DNA of 64,000 nucleotides. Source: Candidatus Cryosericum septentrionale (lineage in GTDB: Bacteria; Caldisericota; Caldisericia; Cryosericales; Cryosericaceae). The notes beneath the pieces are model-generated. The model saw nothing but the letters and a program-made list of their open reading frames with translations, had not been told where the DNA came from and made no database searches. The stretch is from the NCBI RefSeq assembly GCF_003570995.1, contig NZ_QXIY01000033.1, positions 1-64,000 on the forward strand, given 5' to 3'. The translations under genes and the position numbers were made by a program. Position 1 is the stretch's first letter. Each line of letters begins with the position of its first letter. Of the stretch, positions 59,677 to 64,000 are shown piece by piece.

Positions 59677-61290
59677 ATGGCTAACGGTTACGGTATCGGA
59701 ATTGCACTGATTCTGGCGATCTGGTCGTACATTCAGATTATTGCCCTGCTGGGTCCTGCCTGGCTGCTCTCTGACCCGGTTGTTAGTGGGCTGTTTGTTG
59801 GTGCCGTTGTTGGAAACATTCCTTTGGGTCTTGGCATCGGCGGGACTCTGGAGCTGATGTCACTCGGTCTGTGGTCATACGGTGGTGCGACGATCCCTGA
59901 CTACACCACGGGCGCTATCGTCGGCACAGCCTTCGCTGCACTGTCCAAGTTAGCCCCGACAGAGGCAATGGCAGCTGGCTTGGCCGTCGCAGTCCCTGTT
60001 TCGCTGTTCATGACTCAGCTCGACGTCCTCAGCCGTTCGTTGACCACTGTGTTTATCCATGGAGCGGACCGTGCCGTGGAGAAGCAGGACGATGCTGCTT
60101 TCTCGGGGTGGCATCTGTGGGGTCAGCTTCCATGGGGTCTCTCTCGTGCCATTCCCGTCTTCTTTGCTGTGTGGCTCGGCTCAGGGCCCATTCAAGTCCT
60201 CATCAACAACATCCCGGCCTGGCTGACCCGCGGCCTGGGTACCATGGGCCACATCCTGCCGGCTCTCGGTTTTGGCATCTTGCTGACCTTCCTGCCCATC
60301 GAGAAGTGGTGGTCGTTCTTTGTTCTGGGCTTTGTCATGTTCGCGTACCTGAACGTTCCGCTGGTTGGCATCGCGCTTGCTGCCTTGGCGGTGGTCATCA
60401 TCTACTTCTCGCTCAAGCCCGTCCAGACTGGTGAGCAGCAGGCTGAAGAAGCCACCGCTGCGAAGGTCGAGGAAACCAAGAGCCCTGTCACGCATGGAGA
60501 TCTCGTCAAGGCCATGTGGCGGCACAACCTGACTCTGCAGCTTTCCTGGAACTATGAGCGCATGCAGGCCCTTGGCTATGCGTGGTCCATTGCGCCCATC
60601 CTCAAGAAGGTGTTTCCGAAGAAGGATGAATACTTTGCAGCTCTCAAGCGTCATATGGTGTTCTACAACACGCACCCCTTTGTCGGTGGGCCGGTGATTT
60701 TTGGTGCCGACTGTGCTCTTGAGGAAAAGAGGCAGCCTGCGGTGGGCGACAGCCTGAAGGTTTCCCTGATGGGTCCCTTCGCAGCCATCGGCGACACCGT
60801 CAACGGTATTCTGGTGAGGCCTATCTTCGCCGTGTTTGCAGGGTCGCTGGCTCTCCGGGGCAGTGTCGGCGGTGCCTGGCTCATGCTGCTCCTTGGCTTC
60901 ATCTGGTTCTACCAGGAATTCCCTGAATTCTGGCTTGGCTACAAGCAGGGTCTCGGCCTTGTACGGCAAGTCAGCAGCGGCGCTATCACCCGTATCGTCG
61001 ACATAGCCAGCACAGCGGCTCTGTTCATCATGGGTGGCTTCATCCCGAGCATTCTGGCGGGAGTGAAGACTCCTCTCGAGATCACCAAGCATGTCATGAT
61101 CGAGGGCAAAGACGTTGTCCAATCCGTCAAGATCCAGGACACCTTCGACAAGATCCTTCCGTATATGTTGCCGTTGGCTCTTGTGTTCTGTGTCTACTGG
61201 CTGCTGAAGAAGAAGCATTGGACCAACCTTCAGGTTCTGCTTCTTCTGGCTGCCGCCGGGATCATTCTGGGAGCTTTCAAGATTTTGTAG
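59677..61290 (+). CDS. PTS mannose-family EIIC-EIID fusion permease
   Basis: 537 aa from ATG 59677, which follows GAGGAGG at 8 nt; the longer frame from 59626 lacks such a site. Residues 1-255 are EIIC-like (GPAWLLSDPVVSGLFVGAVVGN, GIGGTLELMSLGLW), then a linker with Gln/Glu/Ala-rich sequence, and from about 285 an EIID domain (RHNLTLQLSWNYERMQALGYAW, HMVFYNTHPFVGGPVIFG, SLMGPFAAIGDTVNG). In most bacteria EIIC and EIID are separate chains. GC-rich, host-like; first gene of the second PTS operon. Confidence 0.9.
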   Translation: MANGYGIGIALILAIWSYIQIIALLGPAWLLSDPVVSGLFVGAVVGNIPLGLGIGGTLELMSLGLWSYGGATIPDYTTGAIVGTAFAALSKLAPTEAMAAGLAVAVPVSLFMTQLDVLSRSLTTVFIHGADRAVEKQDDAAFSGWHLWGQLPWGLSRAIPVFFAVWLGSGPIQVLINNIPAWLTRGLGTMGHILPALGFGILLTFLPIEKWWSFFVLGFVMFAYLNVPLVGIALAALAVVIIYFSLKPVQTGEQQAEEATAAKVEETKSPVTHGDLVKAMWRHNLTLQLSWNYERMQALGYAWSIAPILKKVFPKKDEYFAALKRHMVFYNTHPFVGGPVIFGADCALEEKRQPAVGDSLKVSLMGPFAAIGDTVNGILVRPIFAVFAGSLALRGSVGGAWLMLLLGFIWFYQEFPEFWLGYKQGLGLVRQVSSGAITRIVDIASTAALFIMGGFIPSILAGVKTPLEITKHVMIEGKDVVQSVKIQDTFDKILPYMLPLALVFCVYWLLKKKHWTNLQVLLLLAAAGIILGAFKIL

Positions 61291-61356
61291 TCGTATTTTC
61301 ATACCGAAATGTCGTCCCGGGCTGCGTAGGCAGCCGGGATCGGAAAGGAATCCATT

Positions 61357-61806
61357 ATGATTGGAATCGTCGTTGTTACCCACGGAGAGCTTGCTGGTGG
61401 CATTGCAAGTGCCGTCACGCTCATTGCGGGACCCCAGGAACAGTTCGAGACTGTAGCGCTTCGTGAGGGAGACAGTATCGATGGACTCAAGGAACGCATC
61501 CAGACGGCCATTGACAAAACGGACACGGGTTCGGGCTCGTTGTTGTTCGTGGATATGCTGGGAGCATCTCCTTCCAATGCTGCGGCGTACCTCGTGACTG
61601 ACCGTGTAGAGATCATTACAGGGGTGAACCTGCCGATGATCCTTGAGATTCTGGCTGTCCGAGGCGACATGACACTGACCGATGTTGCAGAAATGGCCAT
61701 GAATGCAGGCAAGGAGTCTATCCAGAGTTTGAGTGCAATAATGCGTCAAGCATTGAACAATAATCCGGGTCACAATGATATGGGTGCAGCACCATCTTCA
61801 ACCTGA
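61357..61806 (+). CDS. PTS mannose-family EIIA
   Basis: 149 aa. Phosphorylated His9 lies in IGIVVVTHGELAGG; LLFVDMLGASPSNAA and GVNLPMILEIL complete the family pattern. Receives phosphate from HPr. A short hairpin-like CCCGGGCTGCG...CAGCCGGGA at 61316-61338 lies between it and the permease gene and may tune expression. Confidence 0.92.
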   Translation: MIGIVVVTHGELAGGIASAVTLIAGPQEQFETVALREGDSIDGLKERIQTAIDKTDTGSGSLLFVDMLGASPSNAAAYLVTDRVEIITGVNLPMILEILAVRGDMTLTDVAEMAMNAGKESIQSLSAIMRQALNNNPGHNDMGAAPSST

Positions 61807-61818
61807 TAGGAGCGAATC

Positions 61819-62310
61819 ATGGCATTCTTTCTACACATTGACAATCGTCTTATTCATGGACAGGTTACCGTAACCTGGTGCAGCTATTATGGCGCCAAGC
61901 GTATTATTGTTGCCGACGACAAGGTCGCAGCCGATCCGATTCAGCGCATTGTGCTGCCGCAGGCCGCGCGTGGGCTCCCAACTTCGGTCGTCACTATTGC
62001 AGATGGTTTGAAGCTGCTGTCTTCGATGGATCCTGCCCATGAAAATGTTCTTATCATTGCGCGCAATGCACAGGGTGCACTGGCACTTATGGAGGGTGGG
62101 CTCAAGCCGAAGAGCATCAATGTCGGCAATCAGGCTCCGGTCCAGGGGACGAAGTATGTGATGGTTCTACCGTGGATAGCTGTGACCAGGGAGGACGCTG
62201 AGGCGTTCAAGGCTATTGGGGATATGGGCTACAAGATTACGCCCCAGCGCAGCGGCAGTGACCGTGCGCTGGACCTGGTCGAACTTCTCCGAAAGAAGGG
62301 CTTGCTGTAG
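61819..62310 (+). CDS. PTS mannose-family EIIB
   Basis: 163 aa. Phosphorylated His13 is in HIDNRLIHGQVTVTW, the universal EIIB-Man signature, followed by IIVADDKVAAD and INVGN. Passes phosphate to the sugar at the EIIC-EIID fusion. ATG 61819 is behind TAGGAGCG, 12 bp after EIIA. Confidence 0.93.
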   Translation: MAFFLHIDNRLIHGQVTVTWCSYYGAKRIIVADDKVAADPIQRIVLPQAARGLPTSVVTIADGLKLLSSMDPAHENVLIIARNAQGALALMEGGLKPKSINVGNQAPVQGTKYVMVLPWIAVTREDAEAFKAIGDMGYKITPQRSGSDRALDLVELLRKKGLL

Positions 62311-62357
62311 ACTGACCGCTGTCGGCAGGAACAGCGGATACGAATTGGGAGGTTTGT

Positions 62358-63059
62358 ATGGCACTGGAATTCTTTGACAAGATCGAGGAACTGATTCCTG
62401 TCCTGAAGCAGGAAGAGGGCAACATGCGCAAGGCAGGCCATATTGTTGCGCAGAGCATTATGGGCGGCGGAATCCTGCAGGCGTTTGGCAGCGGGCATTC
62501 TGCATCTGTTGCCGTCGAGATTTGTGGGCGCGCGGGCGGCCTTATTCCATCCAAACAGGTCAAGGAACTATCGGGCGGCCATTATGAACGCATCGAAGGC
62601 GTGGGAACGACATTCGCCGAGATATGGGACATCCGGAACAACGATTGTCTGTTTATCATCAGCAACTCGGGCCGGAATCCTCTGATCATCGAGATGGCAA
62701 TGGTTGCACGGTCGATTGGCATACCGGTCATTGCCGTCACCGCTCTCGAGGTTGGCAAACACAGTACGTCGCGCCATTCCAGTGGCAAGATGCTGTGGCA
62801 ACTTGCAGACGTCATCCTGGACAATCACAGTGTCGAAGGGGATGCTACTATCGAACTTCCGGGTCTTCCTACCAAGATCGCCGGAACGTCGAGCATCAGT
62901 TCAGACATCCTGGTCGATTAGACGATGGTCTTTGCTATCCGCGAGATGTTGGAGGCTGGCTACGTTCCACCCGTGTTCATGAGCGCCAACGTGGACGGGG
63001 GCCCTGAATTCAACAAGCAGTACACAGCCAAGTACGCAGACCGCCTGTACCGTGTCTGA
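62358..63059 (+). pseudogene. UPF0309 SIS gene interrupted by an in-frame amber codon
   Basis: Frame 62358-62921 gives 187 residues (AFGSGHSASVAVEICGRAGG, FIISNSGRNPLIIEMA, TSRHSSGKMLWQLADVILDN) and stops at TAG 62919-62921. The same frame then continues without a break to TGA 63057-63059, encoding the family's normal C-terminus FAIREMLEAGYVPP and SANVDGGPEFN. Alignment with the intact paralogue at 51.6 kb puts the TAG opposite an ordinary Ala with no indel. One point mutation, a sequencing error or readthrough are the options. Full length would be 233 aa. Confidence 0.85.
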
Positions 63060-63063
63060 GCAA

Positions 63064-64000
63064 ATGCAGCCGGTTCGGCTTGGCCTTGCGGGAACTGGTT
63101 TCATCGGCCGCATCCACTGGATGTGTTATCGGGCACTGCCCGGGATGTACGCAGAAGTTCCGGCGCGAGTCATGTTTGACACGGTCTATACGTCGCACCC
63201 GAATGAGGCTGATCGGTTCGAGTTTTCGCGAGCCCTCCCTTATGAATCCGTGCCTTCGACGTGCGCCCAGATCGACATGCTGGACGTGTGCACCCCAAAC
63301 GCTGAGCATCGCGTTCTTGTTGAGGCAGCTGTCGCGGCACATGTCCCTGTCTACTGTGAGAAACCGGTCGACCTGAATGGCGAGCTCACGCTTGAACTGG
63401 CCCGGAAGGCAGACGATGCGGGGATCTTCAACCAGACTGCCCTCGTGTATCGCTTCCTTCCTGCTATGGCGGCTGCGCGCGCGATCGTTCGAGCGGGCGT
63501 CATCGGCAATGTCGTGACATGGAGGGCTGTCCTGCTGCATGCCAGTTATCTCAACACCCAGCGAGCAATGACGTGGCGCTTGAGTCGCAAGGAATCTGGT
63601 GGTGGTGCGCTCGTCGATCTGGGTCTTCATATGGTCGACGCTGTGCGCATGGTCGTCGGCGAATTCGAAGCAGTGCGCTGCGTGACCAGAACTGTCGTTG
63701 GTGAGCGTCCCAGTACGGGAGCCCCAGATGAAATGTCCCGTGTCGACGTGGACGACTGGGCACTGGTCACTGCAGACCTGGTAAATGGCAGCACGGGAAC
63801 GATTGAGGTTTCCCGGGTACACGCCGGGCGTGAAGGAACCTTTGCCTTTGAGGTCTTTGGAACGAAGGGTTCTGTGTCAATCGATCTTCAGCGCGGGCGA
63901 GTGGTCGTCGTGGATGCGGCTTCGCGTGACGTCACGCAGGACGTCATCCTGGACGACCCGTGGGTAACGTATCTGAAGACTGCGTTTCCAAGTTCGAAAA
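63064..64000 (+). CDS. Gfo/Idh/MocA-family oxidoreductase (3' end off window)
   Basis: 312 codons to the window edge. N-terminal Rossmann GLAGTGFIGRIHW binds NAD(P); VYCEKPVDLNGE holds the conserved catalytic-region Lys, and GGGALVDLGLHMVDAVRMVVG is the C-terminal-domain signature with its His. Likely oxidises or epimerises a sugar or inositol-type substrate linked to the adjacent PTS. ATG 63064 is used; GTG 63052 in the same frame overlaps the upstream stop. No clear ribosome site, so coupling to the SIS gene is likely. Confidence 0.9.
   Translation, partial: MQPVRLGLAGTGFIGRIHWMCYRALPGMYAEVPARVMFDTVYTSHPNEADRFEFSRALPYESVPSTCAQIDMLDVCTPNAEHRVLVEAAVAAHVPVYCEKPVDLNGELTLELARKADDAGIFNQTALVYRFLPAMAAARAIVRAGVIGNVVTWRAVLLHASYLNTQRAMTWRLSRKESGGGALVDLGLHMVDAVRMVVGEFEAVRCVTRTVVGERPSTGAPDEMSRVDVDDWALVTADLVNGSTGTIEVSRVHAGREGTFAFEVFGTKGSVSIDLQRGRVVVVDAASRDVTQDVILDDPWVTYLKTAFPSSK

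Noticed and set aside
1-64000. tRNA, rRNA and riboswitch genes
   Set aside because: I looked through the intergenic regions and recognised no tRNA cloverleaf, rRNA segment or known riboswitch core; a covariance-model scan would be needed to exclude weak ones.

Overview
The window looks like the chromosome of an anaerobic bacterium of moderately high GC (most coding sequence is clearly GC-rich by eye), with strong GGAGG-type ribosome binding sites and frequent GTG/TTG starts. Gene content supports an anaerobic, sugar- and C1-metabolising cell: a phosphofructokinase with pyrophosphate-type signature residues, GTP-type PEP carboxykinase, formate-tetrahydrofolate ligase, rubrerythrin, and PTS EI/HPr. 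I cannot fix the phylum from sequence alone; a deep-branching lineage such as Caldisericota is only a guess. No rRNA, tRNA or CRISPR array was seen.

Layout. 1-10 kb: phosphofructokinase (cut by the left edge), a decayed lipoprotein, a flavin reductase, a secreted beta-propeller protein, an SdpI/bacterial-PH membrane operon, a class II amidotransferase, uppP, fhs and rubrerythrin. 10-18 kb: a thioesterase overlapping two cyclophilins, then five tandem DegV genes whose duplication scar is still readable, then a TPR protein fused to a CofE-like domain. 18-28 kb: an unknown protein paired with a putative PD-(D/E)XK nuclease, a chagasin-type inhibitor, a cupin, PEP carboxykinase, a methyltransferase, ptsH-ptsI, a secreted amidase and an Nramp transporter. 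28.6-30.3 kb: an orphan Cas6-like protein with a 300-residue disordered Arg/Gly/Pro/Asp/His-rich tail. 30-44.6 kb: two MATE pumps, a soluble PRC/MgtE-N/CBS protein beside an atypical Nramp homologue, an MFS exporter, a hybrid histidine kinase, a phosphodiester glycosidase, a small membrane protein, a ceramidase-like protein and a SIS isomerase.

44.6-59.3 kb is an AT-richer mosaic island. Two inverted copies of one DDE-type IS (one intact, one frameshifted) bracket a PTS operon: PRD regulator, EIIA, EIIB, EIIC, NagA and a SIS protein. The outer terminal repeat of the frameshifted copy is itself split by an IS110-family element, whose non-coding leader contains short matches to both its target and its own end, as expected of a bridge RNA. 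Beyond it lie a KbaZ-like gene, an AgaS-like SIS gene and a class II aldolase. With the IS-bounded genes these resemble an N-acetylgalactosamine route to tagatose-1,6-bisphosphate, lacking an obvious tagatose-6-phosphate kinase. An IS481-type remnant closes the island.

59.6-64 kb returns to host-like composition with a second, mannose-family PTS (EIIC-EIID fusion, EIIA, EIIB), a SIS gene broken by one in-frame amber codon, and the start of a Gfo/Idh/MocA oxidoreductase. Both PTS systems presumably draw phosphate from the EI/HPr pair at 24-26 kb, the only general PTS genes in the window.
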